In this document: piece by piece, positions 38,273 through 47,189 of the stretch | How positions within the stretch are numbered: position 1 is the stretch's first letter | How the letters are laid out: each line of letters starts with the position of its first letter | Source: Paenibacillus melissococcoides | GTDB lineage: Bacteria; Bacillota; Bacilli; Paenibacillales; Paenibacillaceae | Direction of reading: 5' to 3' | Length of the DNA: 64,000 nucleotides | Assembly: GCA_944800085.1 (NCBI GenBank) | Contig: CALYLO010000001.1 | Location: forward strand, 82,001 to 146,000 | Made by a program: the position numbers and the translations under genes | Notes under the pieces: generated by a model | The model's input: the letters and a program-made list of their open reading frames with translations, nothing else | Told to the model about the DNA's origin: nothing | Databases searched by the model: none

Positions 38273-39787
38273 ATGATTGGACAGCAAGCGATTCGCCTGG
38301 ATATGAAGCGGATTTCCATCGAGTTCCCCGGGGTGAAGGCGCTGGACAACGTGGATTTTACAACCGAGACCGGAACCTCCCATGCTCTGATCGGCGCGAA
38401 CGGGGCGGGCAAGTCGACGTTGATGAAGGTGTTGTCGGGAGCCTACAACCATTACACGGGCGATATTTCTATCGGCGGCCAAGCGGTGCAGATTCGTTCG
38501 CCGAAGGATGCGAAGGACTTGGGCATCCAGATTGTGTATCAGGAAGTGGATACGGCGCTGATCCCTTATTTGACGGTCGGCGAGAACATCATGCTGGATG
38601 ATACGGTCAACGACATGGGGAAAAAGCAGTGGATCAACTGGAAGCGGATACACAGCGGCGCGAAGGCGACTCTCGAGCGGATGAATGTGAAGGTGCCGAC
38701 GAAGAAGCTGGTCAGCGAGCTGACGCTGGCCGAGAAGCAGATGGTTCTGATCGCGCGGGCGATAACGAAGGAATGCCGCTTTCTCATTTTGGACGAGCCG
38801 ACCGCGCCGCTCAGCCATGCGGAGACGGAAGAGCTGTTCCGCATCGTGCGGGATTTGAAAAAGAACAATGTCGGGGTCATCTTCATCTCGCACCGTCTGC
38901 CGGAGCTGTTCGACATCTGCGACGACATTACGGTGATGCGGGACGGGCAATTCGTCGTCAAGAAGCGGATTGCGGACACGAATCCGAACGAAATTGTGGA
39001 GCGGATGCTCGGCAAAAAAATGGACGACCAATTTCCGAAGCTTGCGATCGAACTCGGAGACACCAATTTTGAAGTAAAGGGCCTGACGGATGGCGACAAG
39101 CTGAAAAATATCGATTTCTATGTGCGAAAAGGGGAAATCATCGGCCTCGCCGGACTGGTAGGCGCCGGCAAAACGGAGCTGTGCAAGGCCCTGTTCGGCG
39201 CGTCCCGCATTGCGGCGGGCGAGCGTGTGCTGCAGAAGCGGAAGCTTTCCATTCGAAATTGCAATGAGGCCATGAAGCAGGGAATCGCCCTCGTGCCGGA
39301 GGAGCGGCGCAAGGAAGGCATTCTCGTGCTCGAATCGGTGGTCAATAATCTGTCGGTTGCCAACCTGGCGAGGTTCTGCGCGTACAAGACGTTCCTGCGC
39401 TTCGGCAGGGAGAAGCAGGAGGCGCAGAGACTGATTCAGGATCTGGGCATCAAGACGCCGAACGAGCTGGCGAAGGTGAAAAACCTGTCGGGCGGCAATC
39501 AACAAAAAGTGGCGATCGGGAAATGGCTGACGACCGAGGCGGAAGTATACATTTTCGATGAACCGACCAAAGGCGTCGACGTCGGAGCGAAAAAGGACAT
39601 CTTCAAGCTCATTTCACAGCTTGCGCAGCAGGGGAAGAGCATCATCTACGCCTCCTGCGAGCTGTCGGAGATTATCGGCATCACGGACCGCGTCTACGTG
39701 CTCTATGATGGCGAGATCGTGAAGGAGCTCCAGACGAGCGTAACCAATGAAGAAGAATTATTGTTCTACTCGACGGGAGGAAAGTAG
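38273..39787 (+). CDS. Sugar ABC transporter ATPase with two ATP-binding domains (RbsA-like)
   Basis: The 504-residue protein has two ABC domains. The first has GANGAGKSTLMKVLSGAY (Walker A), LTLAEKQMVLIARAI in place of the usual signature, and LILDEPTAPLS. The second has the degenerate Walker A GLVGAGKTELCKALFG, signature LSGGNQQKVAIGKWL and Walker B VYIFDEPTKGVDVG. This is the CUT2/RbsA layout for ribose-type sugars. GGAGGTGG precedes the ATG. It lies between the binding-protein and permease genes. Confidence 0.93.
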   Translation: MIGQQAIRLDMKRISIEFPGVKALDNVDFTTETGTSHALIGANGAGKSTLMKVLSGAYNHYTGDISIGGQAVQIRSPKDAKDLGIQIVYQEVDTALIPYLTVGENIMLDDTVNDMGKKQWINWKRIHSGAKATLERMNVKVPTKKLVSELTLAEKQMVLIARAITKECRFLILDEPTAPLSHAETEELFRIVRDLKKNNVGVIFISHRLPELFDICDDITVMRDGQFVVKKRIADTNPNEIVERMLGKKMDDQFPKLAIELGDTNFEVKGLTDGDKLKNIDFYVRKGEIIGLAGLVGAGKTELCKALFGASRIAAGERVLQKRKLSIRNCNEAMKQGIALVPEERRKEGILVLESVVNNLSVANLARFCAYKTFLRFGREKQEAQRLIQDLGIKTPNELAKVKNLSGGNQQKVAIGKWLTTEAEVYIFDEPTKGVDVGAKKDIFKLISQLAQQGKSIIYASCELSEIIGITDRVYVLYDGEIVKELQTSVTNEEELLFYSTGGK

Positions 39788-39788
39788 C

Positions 39789-40793
39789 ATGAGTTTGAGC
39801 ACAGGGACAGGGCAGCAGCGTCAAGTGAAGGCGGCCAAATTCGATTTCTTTGATTTTCTATATAAATATGGAACGATTGTAACGATTCTCATCCTGATTG
39901 TCGTGTTCGGAATCATGTCCGATAGCTTCCTGATGCCTACGAATATCATCAACATCTTGCGCTCGATATCCATTGTTACTGTCATTGCGATCGGGATTAC
40001 GATTTCGCTCTCGGTGGGCGGCTTCGACCTGTCGGTCGGTTCCGTGGCGTCTCTGGCCAACGCCGTCGTCATCTCCATGTTCGTCTGGCATTCGCAGAAT
40101 GCGTTCGTCGGCATCATTACGGCGATCGCGGTTTGTCTAATCGCAGGCGTGCTGAACGCCTTCATGATCGTCAAAATGAAAATTCAAGACATGCTCATGA
40201 CGCTGGCGATGATGTTTATCATCCAGGGGGTGGCCCTGACGTATACCCGGGGGGCGACCGTATCACAGAACATGGTCATGCCGGACGGCACGTTCGCCAC
40301 GGGCCAGATCAGCGCCTTCTTCTCGAAAATCGGCCAGGTGCCGTGGATTATCATCATTATGCTTGTCGTCGTGGTCCTCGTCCATATTTTCCTGAACTAT
40401 ACGAAGCACGGCCGGTACATGTATGTCATCGGCGGCAATAGGGAGGCGGCCAAGCTGTCGGGCATTCCCGTCAATACATATCGCGTGCTCGCCTATGTGT
40501 TGTCCGCCGGATTTGCGGCCATCGGCGGCATTATGCTGGCATCCCGCGTCATGACGGCGGAAGTCAATGCGGGCGCTCCCTATCTCATGGACGCGGTGGC
40601 GGCGGCCTACATCGGATTCTCCGTCGCGGGCGCCGGCAGACCGAACGCGTTCGGCACCTTCGTCGGCGCGGTGCTCATCGGCATTTTGCAGAACGGTCTG
40701 GTCATGATGTCGGTTCCTTACTACGCGATGGACATCGTGAAAGGAACGGTGCTCGCTTTTGCTCTGGCTTTAACCTATTACAAACAGAAATAA
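39789..40793 (+). CDS. Sugar ABC transporter permease (RbsC-like)
   Basis: The 334-residue protein has about ten membrane helices and the CUT2 permease signature GGFDLSVGSVASLANAVV. It also has YVIGGNREAAKLSGIPVN (the EAA-like coupling loop) and ALALTYYKQK at the end. GGGAGGAAAG precedes ATG 39789, two bases after the ATPase stop codon, so translation is coupled. As only one permease gene is present, the pore is likely a homodimer. Confidence 0.92.
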   Translation: MSLSTGTGQQRQVKAAKFDFFDFLYKYGTIVTILILIVVFGIMSDSFLMPTNIINILRSISIVTVIAIGITISLSVGGFDLSVGSVASLANAVVISMFVWHSQNAFVGIITAIAVCLIAGVLNAFMIVKMKIQDMLMTLAMMFIIQGVALTYTRGATVSQNMVMPDGTFATGQISAFFSKIGQVPWIIIIMLVVVVLVHIFLNYTKHGRYMYVIGGNREAAKLSGIPVNTYRVLAYVLSAGFAAIGGIMLASRVMTAEVNAGAPYLMDAVAAAYIGFSVAGAGRPNAFGTFVGAVLIGILQNGLVMMSVPYYAMDIVKGTVLAFALALTYYKQK

Positions 40794-40814
40794 CGGGTGC
40801 AGGAGGAGATCGAA

Positions 40815-42041
40815 ATGAGCGAATTCAAGACGTATTTCACGATGACCGAAAGCGATGTCATTCAATACGCCCTCGGCCAGCTTGATTACTTCGATCGGGA
40901 TGCCGGGCTGTCCTGCAAGGAAATCGGCGACGGCAATCTCAACTATGTGTTCCGGGTCGCGGACGAGAAGACGGGGCGCTCGCTCATCATCAAGCAGGCG
41001 GGGCCGGTCGCCCGCATCTCGGATGAGTTCAAGGTGTCGCCGGACCGGAACCGGATCGAGAGCGATATTTTGCGCATCGAGCATGAACTGGCTCCGGGGC
41101 TGGTGCCGCAAGTATACAAGTATGATCCGGTCATGAACTGCTGCGTCATGGAGGACTTGTCCGATCATGAGATCCTTCGCGCCGCCCTGCTGAAGCATAA
41201 GCAGTTCCCGCTGTTCGCCGAGCATATCTCGACCTTCATGGTCAATACGCTGCTGCTGACATCGGATGTCGTCATGAATCATAAAGAAAAGAAGGAGCGG
41301 GTGAAGGAGTTCATCAACCCGGATCTGTGCGAGATAACCGAGGATCTCGTCTATACCGAGCCGTTTTGCGATTGCCCGCGCAATGATGTGTTCCCGCCGC
41401 TGATCCCGTTCGTGAAGGAATACTTGTGGGAGGACGAAGCGCTGCTCCTGGAGACGGCGAAGCTGAAGTTCGAATTCATGACCAATGCCCAGTCGCTGAT
41501 TCACGGCGATCTGCATACGGGCTCCATCTTCGTGAAGCCGGATTCGACCAAGGTGATCGACCCGGAATTCGCCTTCTACGGCCCGGCCGGCTACGATGTG
41601 GGCAATGTCGTCGCCAACTTGATTTTCGCCTATGTCCATGCGGACAGCGTCATGGAGGACGGCGCGGAGAAGGAGCGGCAAAAAGAGTGGCTCCTGTCAA
41701 CGATTCAAGATATGATTGATTTGTTCAAAGCGAAATTTTTGGCGGCGTGGAAGGAATTCGCGACGGATCCATGCGCTTCTTACAAAGGCTTCGATCAGTA
41801 TTATCTGGAGACGATTTTGCGGGATGCGGCAGGAGTTGCCGGGCTGGAGCTGTGCCGGCGGACGCTCGGCCTCGCACATGTCAAGGATATGACGTCGATT
41901 GCGGACGCGAACGCGCGGGCACGGGCGGAGAAGATGTGCATCGTCATGGGCAAGCGGTTCATTATGGAGCGCCGTCTGATGAAGAACGGGACGGATTTCA
42001 TGAAGGTCATTACCGCCGCTGGCGAAGTGTACAGCAGATAA
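40815..42041 (+). CDS. mtnK: 5-methylthioribose / 5-deoxyribose kinase (MtnK family)
   Basis: The 408-residue protein has the aminoglycoside-phosphotransferase/MtnK fold: [17 protein letters not shown] (nucleotide loop), [11 protein letters not shown] (Lys), [18 protein letters not shown] (catalytic loop HGDLHTGS with Asp) and [20 protein letters not shown] (metal DPEFAFYGP). MtnK phosphorylates the C1 hydroxyl of 5-methylthioribose; close relatives act on 5-deoxyribose. GGAGGAG precedes ATG 40815. Its position between transporter and MtnA genes, in a BMC locus, suggests catabolism of an imported or salvaged 5-modified ribose rather than the full methionine salvage pathway. Confidence 0.9.
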   Translation: MSEFKTYFTMTESDVIQYALGQLDYFDRDAGLSCKEIGDGNLNYVFRVADEKTGRSLIIKQAGPVARISDEFKVSPDRNRIESDILRIEHELAPGLVPQVYKYDPVMNCCVMEDLSDHEILRAALLKHKQFPLFAEHISTFMVNTLLLTSDVVMNHKEKKERVKEFINPDLCEITEDLVYTEPFCDCPRNDVFPPLIPFVKEYLWEDEALLLETAKLKFEFMTNAQSLIHGDLHTGSIFVKPDSTKVIDPEFAFYGPAGYDVGNVVANLIFAYVHADSVMEDGAEKERQKEWLLSTIQDMIDLFKAKFLAAWKEFATDPCASYKGFDQYYLETILRDAAGVAGLELCRRTLGLAHVKDMTSIADANARARAEKMCIVMGKRFIMERRLMKNGTDFMKVITAAGEVYSR

Positions 42042-42056
42042 GGAGGTCATGGGACG

Positions 42057-43145
42057 ATGGGAGACAACGGCATGACAGCGACAATGATTCAATCGGTAAC
42101 GTTGGATGACGCGAACGATACGCTGGTCATTCTGGACCAGACGGTGCTGCCGAACGAGAAGGTATTTCTCAAGCTGAAGGAATTGAAGGATATTTGGGAC
42201 GCGATCTACCATCTGAAGGTGCGCGGCGCGCCGGCGATCGGCATTGCGGCGGGATACGGCCTGTATCTGGGCGTCAAGGCTTCGGTAGCCGCGACGAAGG
42301 AAGCGCTGGCCGAGGATTTCAAGCGGGTCAAGGAGTATCTGGCTTCCTCCCGTCCGACGGCGGTCAACCTGTTCTGGGCGCTCGATCGGATGGAGGCGCG
42401 CTTCCGGCGGGAGCAGGGCGGAAGCATCGCCGAGATCAAGGAAGCGCTGCGGCAGGAGGCGGAAGCGATCCGGGCCGAGGACGAGCAAGTCTGCGAGCAG
42501 ATCGGCCGCCATGCCTTGTCGCTGCTTGAGCCGGGCTGGGGCATCCTGACGCACTGCAACGCGGGGGCGATTGCGACGGCCAAATACGGCACGGCGCTGG
42601 CGGCCATCTATTTGGGAGAGGAGCAGGGATACGGCTTCAAGGTGTATGCCGACGAGACGAGACCGCTGCTGCAGGGCGCGCGGCTGACGGCCTGGGAGCT
42701 GCAGGAAGCGGGCATCGATGTCACGCTCATCTGCGACAACATGTCCTCCATCGTGATGAAGGAAGGCAAGATTCAAGCCGTCCTGGTCGGCTGCGACCGC
42801 GTGGCTGCCAACGGGGATACCGCCAATAAGATCGGCACGTTGGCGGTGGCGATTCTGGCGAAGCATTACGGCATTCCGTTTTATGTGTGCGCGCCGTTGT
42901 CCACGGTCGATCTGCAGTGCGCGACAGGCGACGACATTCATATCGAGCTGCGTCCGGATGAAGAGATTACGAGCAAGTGGTATGAAAAGCCGATGGCGCC
43001 GGCAGGGGTCAACGTCTATAACCCGTGCTTCGATGTGACGGATCACGAGCATATTACGGCGATCATTACGCAGCACGGCATATCTTATCCGCCGTTCGCC
43101 GACAGTCTGCCCGCCATGTTCGCGAAGCAAGCATCGGGCACTTAA
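42057..43145 (+). CDS. mtnA: Methylthioribose-1-phosphate / 5-deoxyribose-1-phosphate isomerase (MtnA family)
   Basis: The 362-residue protein has [16 protein letters not shown], Cys167 in [11 protein letters not shown] and Asp247 in [18 protein letters not shown], the two catalytic residues of MtnA. The reaction is aldose-1-phosphate to ketose-1-phosphate. Homologues called DrdI act on 5-deoxyribose-1-phosphate. AGGAGGTC precedes ATG 42057. No mtnW, mtnX or mtnB gene is nearby, while a class II aldolase heads the next operon. The product is therefore likely cleaved rather than dehydrated. Confidence 0.92.
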   Translation: MGDNGMTATMIQSVTLDDANDTLVILDQTVLPNEKVFLKLKELKDIWDAIYHLKVRGAPAIGIAAGYGLYLGVKASVAATKEALAEDFKRVKEYLASSRPTAVNLFWALDRMEARFRREQGGSIAEIKEALRQEAEAIRAEDEQVCEQIGRHALSLLEPGWGILTHCNAGAIATAKYGTALAAIYLGEEQGYGFKVYADETRPLLQGARLTAWELQEAGIDVTLICDNMSSIVMKEGKIQAVLVGCDRVAANGDTANKIGTLAVAILAKHYGIPFYVCAPLSTVDLQCATGDDIHIELRPDEEITSKWYEKPMAPAGVNVYNPCFDVTDHEHITAIITQHGISYPPFADSLPAMFAKQASGT

Positions 43146-43161
43146 ACCGAAGATATGAAAA

Positions 43162-43244
43162 AGCCAGGCTCTGATGAGTCTGGCTCAGATTGAAGACAAA
43201 CTCCCGCGAAAGACTGGAACCGCGGGAGTTCTTTGCGTTTTTTT
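43162..43244 (+). terminator. Double terminator after mtnA
   Basis: AGCCAG...CTGGCT (43162-43185) is followed by the stronger AACTCCCGCG/CGCGGGAGTT hairpin (43199-43230) and a run of seven T. The first hairpin is repeated at 45774-45797, where it has its own T run. Confidence 0.8.
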
Positions 43245-43349
43245 ATCCATATTGCAAATACGACAGAGAAAGTAGAGATGGACCGGTCTTTCATGCCCAG
43301 CAAATAATCCGGATTCGGAGAGCGCCCCAGGAACTCATCGCTCTAGTTG

Positions 43350-43908
43350 TTTGCTCCACCGAAGCTGTAACGTCTCTCGCATCCCCGTTCATCAGCTCCA
43401 CCGAAGCAGTAACAACTCTCGCATCGCCGCTCATCTGCTCCACTGAAGCTGTAAATCTCTCGCATCCCCGTTCATCAGCTCCACCGAAGCAGTAACAACT
43501 CTCGCATCGCCGCTCATCTGCTCCACTGAAGCTGTAAATCTCTCGCATCCCCGTTCATCAGCTCCACCGAAGCAGTAACAACTCTCGCATCCCCGCTCAT
43601 CAGCTCCACCGAAGCAGTAACAACTCTCGCATCCCCGTTCATCAGCTCCACCGAAGCTGTAACAACTCTCGCATCCCCGTTCATCAGCTCCACTGAAGCA
43701 GATGTAACAACTCTCGTACCCCCGCTCATCAGCTCCATCGAAGCTGTAACGTTCTCGCATCCCCGTTCATCAGCTCCACCGAGCTGTAAATCTCTCGCAT
43801 CCCCGTTCATCAGCTCCATCGAAGCTGTAACAACTCTCGCATCCCCGCTCATCAGCTCCATCGAAGCTGTAACGTTCTCGCATCCCCGTTCATCAGCTCC
43901 ATCAATAC
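43350..43908. repeat. 42-bp minisatellite, about 13 copies
   Basis: The unit CTCGCATCCCCGTTCATCAG continues with CTCCACCGAAGCAGTAACAA and repeats about 13 times with a period of 39-45 bp. Because 42 is a multiple of three, the minus strand stays open in two frames with 14-residue periods (ELMNGDARVVTASV and GADERGCESCYCFG). No start site or ribosome-binding site supports a gene, so I treat it as non-coding. Confidence 0.85.
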
Positions 43909-44019
43909 TGCAAAAATGCAGCAATTTCATTTGCACGAGGTTGCGAAAATAGGATTGCTGCAAAAATACAGCAATTCTCCTACGGCAGGGCGTAGATAGC
44001 ATTCAAAGTGGCGAAATGA

Positions 44020-45555
44020 CACTAGCGTTGCATAGAACCTGACATGAAGAAGACTTTAAACTCCAGATACGGAACTAATAATCATTATTTATATATATTT
44101 ACAGTTTCTTTTTTCCTAGCAAAGCCAAAAGTCGATCTCCTACTAAACCATAGGAACATGTTACCATCAAATGTTAATATGCCATTATTACCTATTTAAT
44201 CACCACTTTAACGGTCTTACATTGCTTTGGGTGTTTTCGTGGTCGACCACCCTTTCGTTTCTTCCGCCTGCCCTTCGAGTGCTTGGTTGGTTTGCGGTGC
44301 AGTGCCATCAAAAATTGATCCCACGTTTTATTCATATAGACCCGAAGCAGCTTTAGAAATGACCATAGCGTTTGAGTGGTGTCAGCCTCCTTCCGGACCA
44401 ACATGACTAAACCATATGCGATGAAGGCTAAAAAAATCTGGTTCCATACTGCCTCTGGATGGAAACTGTACAAATGGACTAAGCTCATATGTTGCTTCAT
44501 CCATTTAAAGAATAATTCAATCATCCAGCGGCGCCGATAAATCTCGCAGATTTGGGCTGCGGACTTATCCCAGACATTCGTAAGCACACGGTACTGGCGG
44601 TTCTTCTCATCGGTATACTCCACTAACCGGAGCTGGGCTTCTATCACATGGCCTTCTTCATCCTTGTAGCTCACGATCACGTCAGCATCACGCACCACAG
44701 GCGTCGTTTCATCGATCTCGTGCTCGCAGATGATCGCCGTCTTGTTGCTTTTCTTAATGCGTGCCACGAAGCGTAGATTATCATCCAGCCACTGCTTATA
44801 GTGACCATATGTGATGTACCCGCGATCCAAAACATGAATGGCATCTTTATCGATCACCAGATCCAAAGCCACTTCGCTGTCAGCAACGCCTCGTGTGGAA
44901 CAAACAATGTTTTCGGGATAGACGGTATCCGGGTCGCAAACAGCAAGTTTGGTGTGGATCTTTACCCCGTTGCTGTGTTTGGAGCAGTAGGCCCATTTTC
45001 CAGCGACATCAGGGAGTGTAAGTACCGTTGAATCGACAATGCTCAGTTTCCCGATGCCGGGGATACCCTGCTTCGGATAAAGTTGTTGCAAACGTTGTGT
45101 CACTTGAATCCATAGCTGCTGCAACACCGGTAAAGGCAACGCTCTGAGTGTACGTACGAGTTGGGAAGCGCTAATGGATTTCAAGTGGATCGCCTGCTGC
45201 AGCTGTTCGTTCGCACGCAACGCGTTGCAGATATCTTCGAGGTCCGTGCGTTTATTCAATTGAGCATCAATGAGTAGTTTGATCGCTCTCACGAGTGTAA
45301 ACTTTCGTCGATAATTGAAGATTGGGAATTCGTCGTCCGAGAGCTGAATCAAATTTAGGCATTTACAAATGACGGTCTGATCTGGTATATTACCCATGGT
45401 CTTTTCTCCTTTTGGTGAGGGAATGGGTAACATGCCTATCCTTCAACATTAGGAGATTTTTTTATGAGTTACCAGATATAATCGATCAATAAATTGAAGA
45501 AAAAGTAATTAATGAGAAATATATTTTTCATGTCAGGTTTGGTGCAAGGCTAGTG
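44020..45555 (-). mobile_element. IS4-family element inserted in an interspersed repeat, 9-bp target duplication
   Basis: CACTAGCGTTGCATAGAACC at 44020 matches, with a few differences, the inverted end finishing at 45555 (GGTGCAAGGCTAGTG). GCGAAATGA is duplicated at 44011-44019 and 45556-45564. Removing the element restores a GGCGAAATGATGTAGTTTTG repeat copy. Confidence 0.9.
44192..45397 (-). CDS. IS4-family transposase
   Basis: The 401-residue DDE transposase has LSIVDSTVLTLPDVAGKW (first Asp), IHVLDRGYITYGHYKQW (second Asp), EIYRRRWMIELFFKWMKQHM (catalytic Glu) and a basic tail (HSKGRRKKRKGGRPRK). ATG 45397 is chosen because AAAAGGAGAAAA precedes it; the frame is open 12 codons further. 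It is a clear relative of the transposase at 23948-25138. It looks intact. Confidence 0.94.
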   Translation of the reverse strand: MGNIPDQTVICKCLNLIQLSDDEFPIFNYRRKFTLVRAIKLLIDAQLNKRTDLEDICNALRANEQLQQAIHLKSISASQLVRTLRALPLPVLQQLWIQVTQRLQQLYPKQGIPGIGKLSIVDSTVLTLPDVAGKWAYCSKHSNGVKIHTKLAVCDPDTVYPENIVCSTRGVADSEVALDLVIDKDAIHVLDRGYITYGHYKQWLDDNLRFVARIKKSNKTAIICEHEIDETTPVVRDADVIVSYKDEEGHVIEAQLRLVEYTDEKNRQYRVLTNVWDKSAAQICEIYRRRWMIELFFKWMKQHMSLVHLYSFHPEAVWNQIFLAFIAYGLVMLVRKEADTTQTLWSFLKLLRVYMNKTWDQFLMALHRKPTKHSKGRRKKRKGGRPRKHPKQCKTVKVVIK

Positions 45556-45640
45556 GCGAAATGATGTAGTTTTGCAGGATTTTCTCGGAATTTAGCCTCT
45601 TGAGGCTAAAAATGCTGCGCCTGTGCAGCAATTTCATGCG
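45556..45640. repeat. Interspersed TGCAGGA repeat copy
   Basis: GCGAAATGATGTAGTTTTGC, TCGGAATTTAGCCTC/GAGGCTAAAA and GTGCAGCAATTTCATG. This is the right part of the copy split by the IS4 element; the left part ends at 44019. Confidence 0.6.
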
Positions 45641-45744
45641 GGGTTCAGCTTGCTGCACACCGGATCAGATTGTTGCATGCGGGGAACCGCTTGCCCTAAC
45701 CTGTCCTGCCTTCCCCGGCCCCGCCCTCTTCCCAAGAAAAAGAA

Positions 45745-45803
45745 ACTGTCGACAGGGGGATGTCGACAGTCTGAGCCAGGCTCTGATGAGTCTGGCTTTT
45801 TTG
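45745..45803 (+). terminator. Double hairpin terminator
   Basis: ACTGTCGACA/TGTCGACAGT (45745-45770) is followed by AGCCAG...CTGGCT (45774-45797) and TTTTTT. The second hairpin is identical to the one after mtnA at 43162, with the same GCTCTGATGAGT loop. Confidence 0.7.
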
Positions 45804-45814
45804 TGCTGCTTCTC

Positions 45815-45972
45815 TTTGTACTTCTCTTTGTAAGTCTCTTTGTACTTCTCTTTGTAAGTCTCTTTGTACTTCTATTTGTAATTCTCTTTGTAAGTCTCTT
45901 TGTAAGTCTCTTTGTACTTCTATTTGTAATTCTCTTTGTAATTCACTCGTTGTACTTCTCTTTGTATTTCTA
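45815..45972. repeat. 12-bp tandem repeat (CTCTTTGTAAGT type)
   Basis: About 13 units of CTCTTTGTACTT/CTCTTTGTAAGT follow the double hairpin. The minus strand reads as QRDL/QREV repeats, but no gene is supported. It is a second simple repeat between the two BMC operons. Confidence 0.8.
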
Positions 45973-46097
45973 GTTCTGCTTCTCCCCGTCATTGGTTCTT
46001 GGCATTAATTCATGGCATTGATTCTTGAGTTGGCTTCTGTTGGATTCAGCGGCATCGCCGCCTGAGCTGCCTCATGCACCTTTATTCAGCGAGGTTT

Positions 46098-46859
46098 TCA
46101 TACGCATTCATGCAGCGAGATATTGCGCGAATCGAGAAACTCGTGCCAATCCTCTCCCAGCGTCTTGTCGGTGATGAGCGTATGGATACGATCAAGCGGA
46201 CAAATGCTGGCGAAGGAGGTGCGGTCGAACTTCGTGAAGTCCGCGACGAGATAGACCTTGTTCGCGCGCTCGACCGCGAGCCGGCGCACCTCCGCCTGCT
46301 GCTCATTCGCATCGGTGATGCCGTGCTGCATGCTGACGGAGCGGCAAGAGATGAAGGCCAGGTCGAAGAAATAGCTGTTCATGTTCAGCTCGGCGTTCCG
46401 TCCGAGCGCGGACATGGAGCTGGAAGAGATGCCTCCGCCAATCATGACGAGATGGACGTTGCTGTTATCGATCAGGGCGTTGGCGATTTTGAGCGAATTG
46501 GTGACGACCGTGATGCGCTTATTCTCCAACTGCTGCGCAATATAAAGCGACGTCGTCGACGCATCCAAAAAGATGGAGTCGCCGTTGGCGATAAATTCCG
46601 CGCACCGTTCGGCCATGCGCTTCTTGCCGTCGACGTGGATATGCTCCCGCAGGTTGACATTCACGTCATTCTGCACCCCGTCCGGAACATAGGCTCCCCC
46701 GTATGTACGTATTAGAACGCCCTCGTCCTCCAGATGCTTCAAGTCGCGGCGGATCGTTTCTTCCGTCACGTTGAACAGGGAGGTGAGCGCGGCGACGGTC
46801 ACGCTCTTCTGCTCCATAATGATTTCTTTGATTTTGGCTTTTCTGGCTACTGGTAACAT
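46098..46859 (-). CDS. DeoR/GlpR-family transcriptional repressor of the BMC locus
   Basis: The 253-residue protein has an N-terminal DeoR winged HTH (MLPVARKAKIKEIIMEQKSV, LTSLFNVTEETIRRDLKHLE, GVLIRTYGGAYV). The C-terminal sugar-phosphate-sensing domain has SIFLDASTTSLYIAQQL, ITVVTNSLKIANAL and VYLVADFTKFDRTSFASICP. Such repressors release DNA on binding a phosphorylated sugar, here probably the ribose- or ribulose-1-phosphate of the pathway or DHAP. CAGGAGCG precedes the ATG. It lies between the two catabolic operons, and AAAACAATA sites occur before all three units. Confidence 0.9.
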   Translation of the reverse strand: MLPVARKAKIKEIIMEQKSVTVAALTSLFNVTEETIRRDLKHLEDEGVLIRTYGGAYVPDGVQNDVNVNLREHIHVDGKKRMAERCAEFIANGDSIFLDASTTSLYIAQQLENKRITVVTNSLKIANALIDNSNVHLVMIGGGISSSSMSALGRNAELNMNSYFFDLAFISCRSVSMQHGITDANEQQAEVRRLAVERANKVYLVADFTKFDRTSFASICPLDRIHTLITDKTLGEDWHEFLDSRNISLHECV

Positions 46860-46876
46860 GTATCTATTCGCTCCTG

Positions 46877-46898
46877 AAAACAGACATTTTATTGTTTT
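46877..46898. promoter_or_regulatory. DeoR autoregulatory operator
   Basis: AAAACA (46877-46882) and TGTTTT (46893-46898) form an inverted repeat. Read on the minus strand the right part is AAAACAATAAAA, the word shared with the two target operons. It lies between the probable -10 (TATACT on the minus strand) and the repressor start codon. Confidence 0.65.
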
Positions 46899-47034
46899 CC
46901 ATTAAGTATAACATACTTTTCTCCTGATAAAAGTACTGCGTTTTATGGTTTGGTTATCGTTTGTGTGCCGATAAGGACCTGGTTCAATCTGAGTATAGAA
47001 TAAAAAGTAGAAGAATGATGAATTTTGCACGCAG

Positions 47035-47076
47035 AAAACAAACATAAAACAATAAGAGTCAAAATAAAACATTGAC
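47035..47076. promoter_or_regulatory. DeoR-type operator of the aldolase/BMC operon
   Basis: AAAACAAACAT (47035), AAAACAATAA (47046) and AAAACATTGA (47066) are three direct copies, the last overlapping the -35 box. The arrangement parallels 36931-36951. Confidence 0.7.
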
Positions 47077-47100
47077 AAACAACGTATGAAGTAGGAAAAT
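47072..47100 (+). promoter_or_regulatory. SigA-type promoter of the aldolase/BMC operon
   Basis: TTGACA (47072-47077), a 17-base spacer and GAAAAT (47095-47100). The perfect -35 box overlaps the third operator repeat, so bound repressor would block polymerase. Confidence 0.65.
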
Positions 47101-47189
47101 GAATCACATAAAGGACGTGTTCGAAAGCGGACTTTTTGAACAACCTCACTCAGGCATGTGCATTATGGGAATCTACAGGAGGTGACATC

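Noticed and set aside
38171..39505. 444-residue minus-strand ORF opposite the ABC ATPase
   Set aside because: It is the antisense shadow of a clear RbsA-type gene in GC-rich DNA. The same holds for long antisense frames at 41697-43130, 48035-49363 and 52851-54899.
40815..43145. Standard methionine salvage operon
   Set aside because: mtnW, mtnX, mtnB and mtnD are absent, and the neighbours are an ABC transporter and a BMC operon.
43350..43908. CRISPR array
   Set aside because: The 42-bp units are contiguous and nearly identical throughout, with no unique spacers and no cas genes nearby.
43431..44002. Minus-strand ORFs with 14-residue repeats
   Set aside because: They follow from a 42-bp DNA repeat with a length divisible by three; no ribosome-binding site or start context is present and two overlapping frames are equally open.
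45623..45992. ORFs over the CTCTTTGTA repeat on both strands
   Set aside because: Low-complexity products of a 12-bp tandem repeat; no translation signal.
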